Of a stretch of DNA of 64,000 nucleotides, positions 23,159-33,339 are shown in pieces. The stretch's first letter is position 1. Each line of letters starts with the position of its first letter. Source of the stretch: Mycoplasmataceae bacterium (GTDB lineage: Bacteria; Bacillota_I; Bacilli_A; Mycoplasmatales; Mycoplasmoidaceae); contig JAITRQ010000005.1 in assembly GCA_031288285.1 (NCBI GenBank), forward strand, positions 19,388-83,387. Reading direction: 5' to 3'. The notes under the pieces were generated by a model, which was not told the origin of the DNA, searched no databases, and saw only the letters and a list, made by a program, of their open reading frames with translations. The position numbers and the translations under genes were made by a program.

Positions 23159-25141
23159 TTATTTTAGATGAATATTGGCACGTTCACGATTGGCTTTGGC
23201 AGCACAATCGCGACAATAACGAATATGAAAATTAATTCCCATATAGTTGATGTTAGTTTTGGTATATGCTCAACGAATAATTTTTTCAATTTGTTCACCC
23301 GAAGGATAGTCATCAAACTCAACATAAGAAATATGGCCACCATTGCACAACTTGTGATAAGGTGCTTCAAGCGCGATTTTATCAGCATAAGAAATAGGAT
23401 GATCAACTGGCACGTGGAAAGAATTGGTGTAAAAACCCTTAGTATTTACCCATTCAATCGGACCAAATTGTTTAACGTCCATTTTTGTGAATTTACCGCT
23501 CAAACCTTCGGCAGGAGTAGCGTAGCAACTAAAATTCATTTTATATTTTGCTTTGTATTCATCACAACGTTGTCTTAAATGGCCAATAATTTTTAAACCC
23601 AATTCTTGAGCTTGGGGACTTTCGCCGTGGTGTTGATTGATTAGAGATTTTAATGTCTCGGCTAAACCAATAAAACCGATTCCCCAAGTACCATTTTTCA
23701 TAATCGGTTCAATTGAGTCATCTAGACCCAATTTTTCTGATCCTTTCATGAGACGTTGACCAGCTACAAATGGTAAATCTTTTACTTTTAATTTAATTAA
23801 TGTTTTGTGGCGGTGAATTAATTGATCTTTAGCAAAAGCAATTCTTTTGTCAAATAATCTAAAAAATTTATTAATGTCACCTTTAGCTAAAATAGCAATT
23901 CTTGGTAAATTGATAGTAGCAGGGGCATTGTTGCCTCTCCCTTCTACTCCTGGCTCCCCATTCACATTAGACATGATGTATGTTCGACAACCCATGGTAG
24001 CTGGTATATAACCACGATCATAGTATTCTTTATTAAAGTCGGCATCAATATTCATAAAAGTTGGATTCATACGTTGTGACGAAACGTGACAAGCAATTTG
24101 AAATAAATAGTAATAAGGGTCATTGGGTTCGCGATTAACACCTTTTTTGACACGGAAAATAATGTTGGGGAAAATGGGTTGTTCCCCTTGACCCATGCCT
24201 TTGAGATATTGTTCTAAAAAAGATTGACAAATCATAGCAGATTCGGGTGAATCGGGTAAGCCAATATTGATGGATGAAAAAGGGACTTGTGATCCTGCGC
24301 GGGAGTGCATAGTATTAAGGTTATAAACCACAGCTTGCATAGCTTGATTAACTTTTTTAATAAGTTCGTTATTTACTTGAGCATCAAATGCCTTTTTAGG
24401 GATTTTTAGTTCTTTAAATTTTTTGATGATTTCTTTGCGCGATAAACGCACAAATGGGGCCAAATCGTTATCAAAATTAGGATGAGATTGTCCACCAAAC
24501 ATATCATTTTGAGTGGCTTGTAAAATAATACATAATAATTCAGCGGCAACTTCTATGTGTTTGGGGGGATTAATGGTACCATAGCCAGTGTTAAACCCTT
24601 CAGTTAACATTTTTTTAGTAGGAATATGCAAACAATTTAGTGTTAAATTGTAGCTATCTAAATCGTGAATGTATACATCTCCCATTTCGTGAGCAGTAGC
24701 CATATCCTTGGGTAATATTTTTAACAGAACATGCCATTTATTGGCTTCAGATGCAATTCGTAATAATTTAGCGGAGAAGTTATTACCAACATTTGCATTA
24801 TCTCGGTCTGTTTCCACACCAATTTTATTGATAACCTGCATGATTTCTGATTTTAATTCACGTTGTCTAGTGCGTTCGCGACGATAACTATCGTAGGCTC
24901 TAGCCAATTTGTGATGGCCTTTGATATTTATAGTACGAACAACAATATCTTGAATTTCTTCTACAGACAATTCGCGTTGCTTAGTTTCGTAAATTTTACT
25001 AACAATTAATTCTTTTAATTTGGCGATTTCGTTAACACCAATCGTACTACCCGTGCCAGATATTGCTTTTATTAAAGCTTCAGTTATTTTAGATTCATGG
25101 AATGTGACTTTACTACCGTCACGCTTGACTACTCGTACCAT
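23159..25141 (-). CDS. nrdD: Anaerobic (class III) ribonucleoside-triphosphate reductase
   Basis: 660 residues. An N-terminal ATP-cone (VKRDGSKVTFHESKITEALIKA) is followed by the catalytic barrel (MGDVYIHDLDSYNLTLNCLH, GGQSHPNFD, INIGLPDSPES, MGCRTYIMSNVNGE, NGTWGIGFIGLAE). The end is unusual: after GINFHIRYCRDC, which corresponds to the first half of the zinc site, the protein stops within 14 residues. The second Cys pair and the glycyl-radical RxCGY segment of typical NrdD are absent in every frame before nrdG. The enzyme supplies all four dNTPs in other anaerobes. TGA near the end encodes Trp. Confidence 0.9.
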
Positions 25142-25152
25142 AGTTTTGTGTT

Positions 25153-25231
25153 AAAAATGAGTGATATTTTTTAGATAACGATAACTATAACACTATTAAT
25201 AAAATTTACAAGAAAAATATCACTCATTTTT
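25153..25231. promoter_or_regulatory. 19-base inverted repeat flanking the nrdD promoter region
   Basis: Arms at 25153-25171 and 25213-25231 are perfect complements (core ATGAGTGATAT / ATATCACTCAT) separated by 41 AT-rich bases, immediately upstream of nrdD. Read on the minus strand the loop contains TATAGT, a possible -10. It could be a paired operator, a long hairpin terminator for the membrane gene upstream, or a leader structure; the sequence alone does not decide. Confidence 0.6.
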
Positions 25232-25247
25232 TGCAATATTAAATAAT

Positions 25248-26066
25248 TTACTTTTTTAGATTAAAGTCGTACTTTAATTTTGCATATCACGGTATTTTTT
25301 TGATGTAGTTAAAACCCATACCAACCAATCCGATAATACCACCAAAAAAGACATAACCAATAATCATGGATCAAGGATAAGTAGTGTTTGTGACTTCAGC
25401 AACAGCACCAAATTGACCACTACCCGGAAGTCAATCATCCTTAACAACTCCAAAAGCATGAACTTGGATACCAATTGAATATGCAAACAAGATAGCATAA
25501 ATAAAAAACGCCACACATCATATAGTTCCACCGATTACCATGCGTTGCCAGTAATAACGCGTAGAGCACATAATGATAGTGGCATTAAGCAACAAAGCAA
25601 AATGCATCATGAAAAATAAATGATCTACTTTATTTCCAACAAAAATGTATGATCACGTAATACTTGCGGGATTTAATCCGTGTTCAAAGTCACTAAATGA
25701 AGCACCAAAAATACTAATAGCACCACCAAAAAAAGCGAATGGTGCCATGATTATCAAGTATTTGCGTTTTTTGTCTAGAATCATTAATAATGGAAAGCAA
25801 AGGGCCATGAAAGGGCACATATCCAAAGATAACATGTTACTAACGCGTGTTTGGATTTTGGGGTCTGGAGCGTTTTTGGGATCAATTAATTCAATAAATA
25901 TTGGTAAAAATCTTCCAAAGAAAACATAGGCAAGAGTAATTGCTCCTAGAATCAAAACAATCAAATACTTTTGGAAGTATCTGTGTAAGTATTTTGGATA
26001 AATTAAGATCAATATCCCTGCAGCGCAGATACTAAATATAAATAATATGAATCCTTGAGTATTCAT
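25248..26066 (-). CDS. Multi-pass membrane protein, YwaF-like
   Basis: 272 residues with about seven helices and many TGA-coded Trp. SLDMCPFMALCFPLLMI is in the place of the LPLHLC-like motif of the YwaF/TIGR02206 family, and loops carry no catalytic motif. It resembles the protein at 1076-1867 in size and hydrophobic pattern, so they may be distant paralogues. It is the gene upstream of nrdD on the same strand but separated by the inverted repeat. Function unknown. Confidence 0.6.
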
Positions 26067-26147
26067 GGAATATTGTGGATTATATTACGATTTCAATAAT
26101 TTGAAATTACATTAATGCAAAAGTGTATTAATTCATTTCCGCTATCT

Positions 26148-26153
26148 TATAAT
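26148..26153 (+). promoter_or_regulatory. -10 box of the rubredoxin-flavodiiron operon
   Basis: A perfect TATAAT, 41 bases before the rubredoxin ATG. AAGGAAGG at 26160-26167 is purine-rich but too far upstream to be the ribosome-binding site. No good -35 is seen, as is usual in mollicutes. Confidence 0.55.
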
Positions 26154-26193
26154 GTTTCAAGGAAGGAATAACAGTGTTTTAAAGGTATTAATT

Positions 26194-26328
26194 ATGGCTA
26201 AATATAAATGCATTTTGTGTGGATACATCTATGATGAAGCAAAAGAAGCTAAATCATTTGATGCTTTACCCGCAGATTATAGTTGTCCAATTTGTGGAGC
26301 AGATAAAAGTCAATTCGTCAAAGAATAA
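26194..26328 (+). CDS. Rubredoxin
   Basis: 44 residues, slightly shorter than the usual ~52 because the loop between the two metal knuckles is trimmed. The four iron ligands are Cys6-x2-Cys9 (CILCGY) and Cys31-x2-Cys34 (CPICGA), with the typical Tyr-rich core (YKC, IYD). It is a one-electron carrier and lies 2 bases before the flavodiiron gene, its usual acceptor. Too short for many gene finders. Rubredoxin is uncommon in mollicutes (general knowledge). Confidence 0.93.
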   Translation: MAKYKCILCGYIYDEAKEAKSFDALPADYSCPICGADKSQFVKE

Positions 26329-26330
26329 TT

Positions 26331-27533
26331 ATGTTTAAAATAGTGGACAATATTTATTCGGTTGGTGTGTTAAACCCCAACATGCGGATTTTTGATATTG
26401 TCATGCGAACGGAATATGGCACTTCGTATAATTCGTATCTAGTACGTGGCACAAAGAAAATAGCATTAATTGATGGTTGTCACGAGAGATTTACGAAACA
26501 ATTTTTTGATAATATTAAACAAATCGTACCTTTAAATAAAATTGATTATTTAATTGTGAATCATTGCGAACCAGATCATACTGGTGCACTAAAAGAATTA
26601 ATTACTCAAATACCGAACATTCAAATATATTGCTCCCAAGCGAGCGGTGTTTTTTTGAAAGAAATCACTAATTTACCGATTCAACCTCATATTGTCAAAG
26701 ATGGTGAAAGTTTATCTTTAGGAAATAAAACACTTAAATTCATTAATGCTCCTTTCTTACATTGACCAGATTCGATGTTCACTGCAATAGAAGAGGACAA
26801 GGTTATTTTTACATGTGATTTTCTAGGCGCGCATTATTGTGAACCCACAATGCTTGACAGTAGCGTTGCTTATCTAGAAGCATACAAGCAGGCAATGTAT
26901 TATTACTATGACGTAATTTTTAGCCCATTTAAAAAATATGTAAATGATGGGCTAGACAAGTTGAGCCAATTTGATTATCAATTTGTATGTCCAAGTCACG
27001 GACCAATTCTTACACGCAACGGATTGTATAGATATGTTTTTGAATCATACCGAACATGAAGTAAAATTGAGTCCATTCAATCTCGTATTCCTGTTTTTTA
27101 CGCCTCAGCCTATGGGTATACTAAACAAATTGCTCGTGCAATCAAAGAGGGTATCCAATCTGTAAATAAAAGTATCGTTGTTGATACTTATGATGCCAAT
27201 ATTATTGACCAATCAACATTAAATCAATTAATCAATACTTCTATGGCCTTTTGTCTCGGTAGCCCCACATTGAATAAAAATGCTGTACCACCCATCACTA
27301 AATTATTAACTAGTATTGATGTAATTTGCAATCAGCAAAAACCAGTCTTGATTTTTGGTTCATACGGTTGAAGCGGTGAAGCCCAAAAAATACTGATGAA
27401 TATTGCAAAGGATCTTAATTTAAGGCTTTACGAAAAAAATATTCAAATACGTTTTGCACCGTCTAGTTCACAATTAAATGAAGCCAAACAAATTGCTAGT
27501 GATTTTGCAAGAAGTGTTTTGGCTAAAAAATAG
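26331..27533 (+). CDS. Flavodiiron protein (A-type flavoprotein, O2/NO reductase)
   Basis: 400 residues. The N-terminal metallo-beta-lactamase-like domain carries the full di-iron ligand set: HCEPDHTG (H-x-E-x-D-H), FLHWPD, CDFLGAH and CPSHGPI. The C-terminal flavodoxin domain has the FMN-binding FYASAYGYTKQIA, CLGSPTLNKNA and GSYGWSGEA. Such enzymes reduce oxygen to water or NO to N2O using electrons from rubredoxin, encoded just upstream. In an organism with anaerobic ribonucleotide reductase, oxygen detoxification is the likely job. Several Trp are TGA-coded. Confidence 0.95.
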
Positions 27534-27612
27534 TATACGTTCTGCGATATTCAAATATTCATTAATTATTTAGGTAAACAAATTATGGGTGTAAGAGATA
27601 AATTTGTAGTAT

Positions 27613-28702
27613 TTATTGGATTTTGTTAGTTAGAACTAATGCAGTTCTGCTAAATTTGTTAATGACATATTGAAGTAGTAGGCTAACAATGATGGAAAAT
27701 AGAATAGTCAAAATTAGTACTGTCATGCAAAAAGCCACACTATAGTTCATATGAATATTTTGGTAGAGAACGATACTCACCGTTTTGTGCAATAAATATA
27801 CACCCAAAGATATTTTGCCCGATCAAGAAAATATGAATAATAATATTTTGCTCTTGGGTCTAATAAAATAGAAAATAACAAATAAACCACAGCAAAAGGC
27901 TAATGCTGACAACGAGGATGACTCTCCATAGAAACTTATAAAATTATTGTTATATCATGTACTTCATGACTGGTTATATCCTAGACTTCAAGATCCTTTA
28001 TAGAAAACACAATAAAATAAAATGACAATACTAATTGCTAATACTGAACCACATAAAAAAATTCTATTTTTTAATGGACTATTAGTATTAGTAAGTAAAT
28101 GAAGTCGAATAAATGCACCAATCATATACATGATTGATAAGAAAAATATAGATTTTCAAATATCAAAATTCATGAAATTTACTTCTTCACCAATATAACG
28201 ATTGATAGCCCATAACATAAAGATTAAAATTAATAAGTATCATCATTTTAAAACCTTACATAATTTATTAATAGCGCTAGATAGACAAACCACAAAGAAA
28301 TAACTAACAACAAATCACCAATGCTGCATAACTGGGTTTTGGGAATTAGAAAATTCTAAATATTGGTACCAATTATCTCCATTAAGTTTGTAACCAAAAC
28401 AACAATATGCTAAAAATATTGCAAATAATCACCAAACAAAAAGTGTATTAAATGATGAGAAAATTCTTTTACCTAAGTGCGAAGAAGAATTTACAATGAA
28501 AAATCCCGAAATGATCATAAATCCGGCCACAGCGTAAGTATGGCAGAATATGTCCATTCAATGCTGCTGATCCCCCCCCCCAGGCAGCATCGCCGGCACA
28601 ATGATTCAATAAAATTGAAATAGCAAAAAATAAACGCAATAATTCCAAACCAATATATTGATACCGTTTTTTATCGATTACTTGAAATTTATGTGTTAAC
28701 AT
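27613..28702 (-). pseudogene. Acyltransferase-3 family gene, out of frame at a G10 tract (phase-off)
   Basis: The 5' frame opens with ATG 28702 and reads ELLRLFFAISILLNHCAGDAAW, the N-terminal acyltransferase-3 signature (LRxxAxxxVxxxH type), then enters G10 and terminates after about 40 unrelated residues. If one G is removed, the frame continues for some 320 residues to TAA at 27613, giving AGFMIISGFFIVNS (the FFxxSGF motif), about nine further helices and many TGA-coded Trp. The downstream part is fully intact with no other lesion. This looks like a reversible switch rather than decay. The family O-acylates surface glycans or lipids. Confidence 0.85.
28572..28581 (-). repeat. G10 homopolymer in the acyltransferase gene
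   Basis: Ten consecutive C on the plus strand. It lies about 40 codons into the gene, exactly at the frame break; G9 or G12 would restore the full-length frame. Confidence 0.9.
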
Positions 28703-28794
28703 TACAAAATAAGAAAAGACAAATTATTTACAAACGATTATATGAACTTATTTAGAGAATAATTAATTTAGCAGTTGACAAAAATAAATGATTA

Positions 28795-28844
28795 ATAAAA
28801 AAGAGTCACAAATACACAGATTTATTTACATATTTAGACTCTTT
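28795..28844 (-). terminator. Terminator after the tRNA-Pro/Met/Ile cluster
   Basis: An 8-base stem AAAGAGTC/GACTCTTT (arms 28800-28807 and 28837-28844) with a 29-base loop. On the minus strand it runs into six T, 22 bases past the last tRNA. The loop is long, so strength is uncertain. Confidence 0.55.
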
Positions 28845-28865
28845 AATTACTAAAATTTGGATATC

Positions 28866-28942
28866 TGGTGGAGCTTATAGGACTCGAACCTATAACCAAC
28901 CGATTATGAGTCGGGGGCTCTGACCAATTGAGCTAAAGCTCC
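28866..28942 (-). tRNA. tRNA-Ile (anticodon CAT, lysidine-type)
   Basis: 77 bases including encoded CCA. Acceptor GGAGCTT/AAGCTCC, D-loop TAGCTCAATTGGTC, anticodon loop CTCATAA with CAT, and T-arm GGTTCGAGTCC are all present. The CTCATAA loop with a CGA/TCG stem and the T-arm resemble the tRNA-Ile2 type, whose wobble C is converted to lysidine to read AUA, rather than elongator Met, which is the next gene. Confidence 0.85.
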
Positions 28943-28948
28943 GATACA

Positions 28949-29025
28949 TGGTAGCAGGGGTGAGATTCGAACTCACGACACCTCGGGTATGAGCCGAGTT
29001 CTCTAACCAACTGAGATACCCTGCC
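28949..29025 (-). tRNA. tRNA-Met (CAT, elongator)
   Basis: 77 bases with encoded CCA. The anticodon arm is CTCGG-CTCATAC-CCGAG with CAT. The acceptor stem has a terminal G-T pair. It lacks the C1-A72 mismatch and GGG/CCC stem of initiator tRNA, so elongator Met is favoured. Confidence 0.85.
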
Positions 29026-29028
29026 ACA

Positions 29029-29105
29029 TGGTCGGGAAGACAGGATTCGAACCTGCGACCCCCTGGTCCCAAACCAGGTGCTCTACCAAGCTAAGCTACT
29101 TCCCG
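29029..29105 (-). tRNA. tRNA-Pro (TGG)
   Basis: 77 bases with encoded CCA. Acceptor CGGGAAG/CTTCCCG, anticodon arm CCTGG-TTTGGGA-CCAGG with anticodon TGG, T-arm GGTTCGAATCC. It is the first of three minus-strand tRNAs spaced 3 to 6 bases apart. Confidence 0.95.
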
Positions 29106-29245
29106 TTAAAGATATGTTTAAATATGATACTTGTAGAAACTAGGATCTCATACATCCATATCAAGTGTTTATTATACTCAAAAATGCTTATAACTTTGTG
29201 TTAGTTAAGAACGATAACCATAAAAAATAAGATGTGTTTTTAACA

Positions 29246-29251
29246 TATAAT
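29246..29251 (+). promoter_or_regulatory. -10 box of tRNA-Arg
   Basis: A TATAAT 21 bases before the tRNA-Arg 5' end, in the spacer between the divergent tRNA units. Confidence 0.55.
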
Positions 29252-29272
29252 CAACACCTACTCGATAATTTT

Positions 29273-29349
29273 GCGCTCGTAGCTCAGTTGGATAGAGCAC
29301 ATGCCTTCTAAGCCTGTTGTCGGGAGTTCGAATCTCTCCGAGCGCGCCA
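29273..29349 (+). tRNA. tRNA-Arg (TCT)
   Basis: 77 bases with encoded CCA. Acceptor GCGCTCG/CGAGCGC, D-loop TAGCTCAGTTGGAT, anticodon loop CTTCTAA with TCT (reads AGA/AGG), T-arm GAGTTCGAATCTC. Confidence 0.96.
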
Positions 29350-29355
29350 AATCAA

Positions 29356-29387
29356 AGCAAGAACAATCAAGTAACGTTGTTCTTGCT
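29356..29387 (+). terminator. Rho-independent terminator after tRNA-Arg
   Basis: Stem AGCAAGAACAA (29356-29366) pairs perfectly with TTGTTCTTGCT (29377-29387) over a 10-base loop and is followed by a T-rich run. Confidence 0.85.
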
Positions 29388-29460
29388 TTTTGCTTTAAAA
29401 AAGCAAAAATACAGAAGGCTTTGTAATGAATGTTTTAATTTTTTATAAGATAATTCATTG

Positions 29461-30630
29461 GTGCGAATTTTATTGATAGGTAATTTACCTTATACACGAA
29501 TTGGTGGTATTGAAAAATATCATTTTAATGTCATTAAATTATTACTCAAAAATTATCCACAAGCACAAATCGATGAATACAGCATTTGTGCTGCTTTAGA
29601 ATATGATCAACTGCCGCCCATTCGCCCCGCAATACCGAATGTGAACATTATCTTGAATTCTTGCTATCAGAATAATAACTACTCACATAAATTTAATATC
29701 AAACAATATTTCAAACGTATTAGACACGGTTGTGAACAAATCACAAAACTCATGGCGCAAAATCAATATGACCTTTGTGTTTGTTCGGTATTTCATCTTG
29801 CTAAAAAAATCAAATTTAATTTAAATAAAACAATTTTTATTCAGCACATGGATGTGTCATTTTATGACAATAGCTGTTTTACAAACGATAAATGAGCTAA
29901 ACTCACATTGTGGTGAATTAAATATTTTCATAAATGTATACCAGCATTAGCAATCGCTAATGTTAGAAAAATCATTTGTTACACCAAATATGACAAGATC
30001 AAGATAAAACAAAAGTTTAAATCAACGACTCATGCTCAATTTTTCAATGTTCCTTTGGGATATGAAACTCATTTGTCAGTCCCATCACGTAATAAACCGG
30101 CCATTATTGCTTATTGTGGTCGCATTGATAATCAACAAAAAAATATTAGTTTTTTAATTAAACTAATGAAATATTTGCATAAATTAACACCGTATCAATT
30201 GGTGTTGTGGGGTGGTGGAGAAATGGTTAAAGATTTATCTAATAAACCCAATATTGTATATCGCGGTACATATTCATCCGATACAGATTTACGAAATATT
30301 TATCAAGATGTCAAATTTGCAATCAACACTTCACGGACTGAAGGTTTTTCATATTCGTTGTTAGAAGCGATGTCACTAGGTGTACCAATCATTGTTAGAG
30401 ATACATATAGCAATGCACGATTCTTAGTGAATGGTAAAAAGAACGGTATTATTATTCCTAAAAAAATGAAGCCTCAAATTGCTGCAGCACACATTGCTTC
30501 TTTGATAAATAAAATAGATTATGAACGGATGCAGAAAAATTGTTTATCCTTCGTGAAGAACAAATGTAATATAAAGTTGGTTAATCAAAAACTTTTAACA
30601 GCTTTTTCGTCCGTTTTAGATCATAAATAA
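29461..30630 (+). CDS. Family 4 glycosyltransferase
   Basis: 389 residues, GT-B fold. The N-terminal ILLIGNLPYTRIGGIEKYHFNVIKLL is the acceptor-side glycine loop; the C-terminal half has YCGRIDNQQKNISFLIKLM and INTSRTEGFSYSLLEAMSLGVPII, the E-x7-E donor-sugar signature of GT4 enzymes. It probably transfers a sugar from an NDP donor onto a lipid or glycan at the inner membrane face. The start is GTG 29461 or TTG 29458; no ATG is available. It is monocistronic after the tRNA-Arg terminator. Confidence 0.87.
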
Positions 30631-30709
30631 ATTGGAATTTATATCTTGTTTTGTTGATGCGTGATGAGGTTATGATATATAATCATCTCTAAATTAAGTT
30701 TGAGAAAAT

Positions 30710-31393
30710 ATGCTATTAGATACAAGAGAAAAAAGCGCGCAACAAGATAAAGAAGGATTTAATCCAAATGTGGTAAATACTCAACGAGAAGCTTCAATTG
30801 GTGGCGGTGCAAAATTTGCCTTCTGGTTAATGTTTGTTTTTTTGTGATTAACTATCATTGGAGGCATTATCATTACTGTTTGAAAAGTACAAAAAGGTAA
30901 TTATTTTAAACGACAACAAGAAAAAATTAATGAATCTGTATCTGGCATTGATGTGCAATTAAAAAAACGTCGTGATACATTAATCAAATTAGTTGATGCT
31001 ACTCAAACATCGATTAAATTTGAAAAATCGTTGCTTACTGATATTACAAAATTACGTAATGTTAATGTTGCGCCTAATGATCCCGATGGTTTAGTTAAGC
31101 AAGATAAAGCATCATCTAGTGCTTTATCTAGACTATTAGCTACATTTGAAAATTATCCTAATTTAAAAACCACTGACACCATTAGAGATTTAATGAGCTC
31201 TGCTGATTATATTGAGAGAGAGATTGCCGCTTCAAGGCGTTTATATAATGCCACTGCATTACAATTTAATCAAGAAATTCAAGCGTGACCATCAAATGTC
31301 ATTGCATCTTCAATGCATTTACATAGTTTCGCATTATTTGCTGCTAGCGAACAAGATAAAAAAGACGTAAATCTAAAAATGAGCGTTGAATAA
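30710..31393 (+). CDS. lemA: LemA family protein
   Basis: 227 residues. A short cytosolic N-terminus of about 40 residues and one helix (FWLMFVFLWLTIIGGIIITVW) precede a four-helix-bundle LemA domain: LKKRRDTLIKLVDATQTSIKFEKSLL, NYPNLKTTDTIRDLMSSADYIEREIAASRRLYNATALQFNQEI and a closing WPSNVIASSMHL. The function of LemA is not established. It forms a pair with the next gene (20-base gap), a known association of LemA with larger two-helix membrane proteins. Its promoter is probably the TATAAT near 30677. Confidence 0.88.
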
Positions 31394-31413
31394 AATCGTA
31401 GGTAGTTAAGAAT

Positions 31414-33210
31414 ATGCGAGACAATTCATACAACAATGAAGTATTGCATGTTGTTGATTATTTTAACAATTCATTAATTGCTAAAAATGACAAAATTGTT
31501 AATGATGTTTTTAATCAAAAAATTGCAGCACAATCCAAAATTGATATTGGTGCTAATCGCGTAACTGCTGATAAAATTTATGATTTAGATAAAAATATAT
31601 TACGTGAAAATAAAGAGGTAAATCGTTCGCGTATAGGTATTAATTTACTACGTATTTTTGGTGTATGTCTAGCTGTAGCTGGCGCTATTTTAATATTACT
31701 GGCTGTATTAGGTCCAATACCATCACTAAACACCATCTGATATAGTGTTGGTCCTGCTTGTATTTGCGTGGGTAGTGTATTGTTTGCACTAAGTTGACGC
31801 GTAAAAAAAAGCTATTTAATTAATCGCAGTCAATTGCAAGAATTACAAGAAACGCGATTAAAAGAATTCACTACCGCATCTCAACAATTAGCAGATATTA
31901 AAAATCATATCTATAGTGATTTAACATTTAGCATTTTTGAGCAAACATATCCACTTATTAATTTCAATCGCTTTTTTTCTGAAACTGATTATGGCAATTG
32001 AACCGAGTGATTAAAAGATGATGTGAATTCATCGGTGTTGTTTTGTATGTCGGGGAATCTCAAAACGAATCCATTCATTATTTTAAAAACAAAATCAACC
32101 GAAATGTATGATCATGTTTATCGTGGCAGCAAGACAGTAATGGTAAGACGCATGCGTTACGTAAACAATCGACCTAGTTTTTATATGGCACCAAAAGTAA
32201 TTATTGCAACAACCACCAATCCCGCTCCTAGATATTGAACAGCTACTAAATTATTTTTTAAATCCAATGCTGCTGAATCATTAAACTTTCAAAATATGAA
32301 CGAATTTAAAAGCGAGCATAAAGCAGAGAAGTATTTCAAAAAAGACAAAAACATGGAACCAATGGATAATCCAGAATTCGACCGTTATTTTCCTTGTCAA
32401 CGTGATAATGAAGTGCAATTTCGAACTTTATTTTCACCTTTAGCACAAGAGGAAATAATAAAATTAATGAAAGTAAAAAGTGATTATCTTTTTACTAAAC
32501 ACAAAACAATTAATATTATTACATCACCATCGTTTGAAAACATTAATTTTAATGTCAATTACAACAATTATCAGCAAGAATTTGATTATTCCAAGATTCA
32601 GGCACATTTTATTGAAGACAATAAACTCTTTTTTAAAGATATATATTTTATGTTTGCGCCAATACTTGCAATACCTTTGTATCAGCAGTACCCATATCAT
32701 CAACCAATCTTTGAAAAAACAAAACAAAAATTACTTGCTTACTCTCAAAATGAATCTATTGTAAATACGATGCACAATATTGATAATTTTAAGCATCCTC
32801 AATCCGTAACTGACAATATTTTAAAGACCAAAAGAATTTTTGCTAATGATTTATGTGAAATTAACGAAATTATCGCGCACGGCTATCGTTCTAGTTCTAG
32901 AATAGTAATTGTGACTGTTACTGATGTAGAAGCGGGAGTCGTAAGTGTACCAGTTACAGTTATAGATTATTTTGCTGTACAAAAATCTACCAATGTTATA
33001 AATTCCTTTGTAGATCATTCGGCAAAAGATTTTGATACTAATAATAGTAGTTTCCGCAGTGTTTGAGTTAATTACGCAAAAACACTAAATGTCAGTAATG
33101 TTTCTAAAAAAGGTAATTTTATTTCTATGATTACTAATAAAAATATTAATTCTATCGATAAAAAAACGTATAAAGATTTTTTAAATAAAATTAATAATAT
33201 TGCGGCATAA
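31414..33210 (+). CDS. LemA-associated two-helix membrane protein, unknown function
   Basis: 598 residues. A charged N-terminal ~80 residues, two adjacent membrane helices (LLRIFGVCLAVAGAILILLAVLGPI and ACICVGSVLFALSW), then about 450 soluble residues with no motif I can name. In-frame TGA Trp occur at five or more positions. Mycoplasmas commonly carry a large protein of this kind (MAG1210-like) beside lemA, so the two probably act together at the membrane. Whether the large domain is inside or outside is not clear; positive charges next to helix 2 favour inside. Confidence 0.7.
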
Positions 33211-33339
33211 ATAAGTTCTGCAAATGTTCTTTATTTTATGCGTATGTTTTTATCAATAAAATCAATTAATAGTGTTTAATTATTAACCCCGCTAATTGGT
33301 GCGCTTGTATTTGGTATTAGACTGGGTAGTAAACAAACT

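Noticed and set aside
25153..25231. CIRCE heat-shock operator
   Set aside because: CIRCE has CACTC-N9-GAGTG orientation with a short spacer; here the halves are reversed (GAGTG first) and 41 bases apart.
28866..29105. Two CAT-anticodon tRNAs as duplicated Met or an initiator Met
   Set aside because: One has tRNA-Ile2 features and the other elongator Met features; neither has the C1-A72 mismatch and GGG/CCC stem of the initiator.
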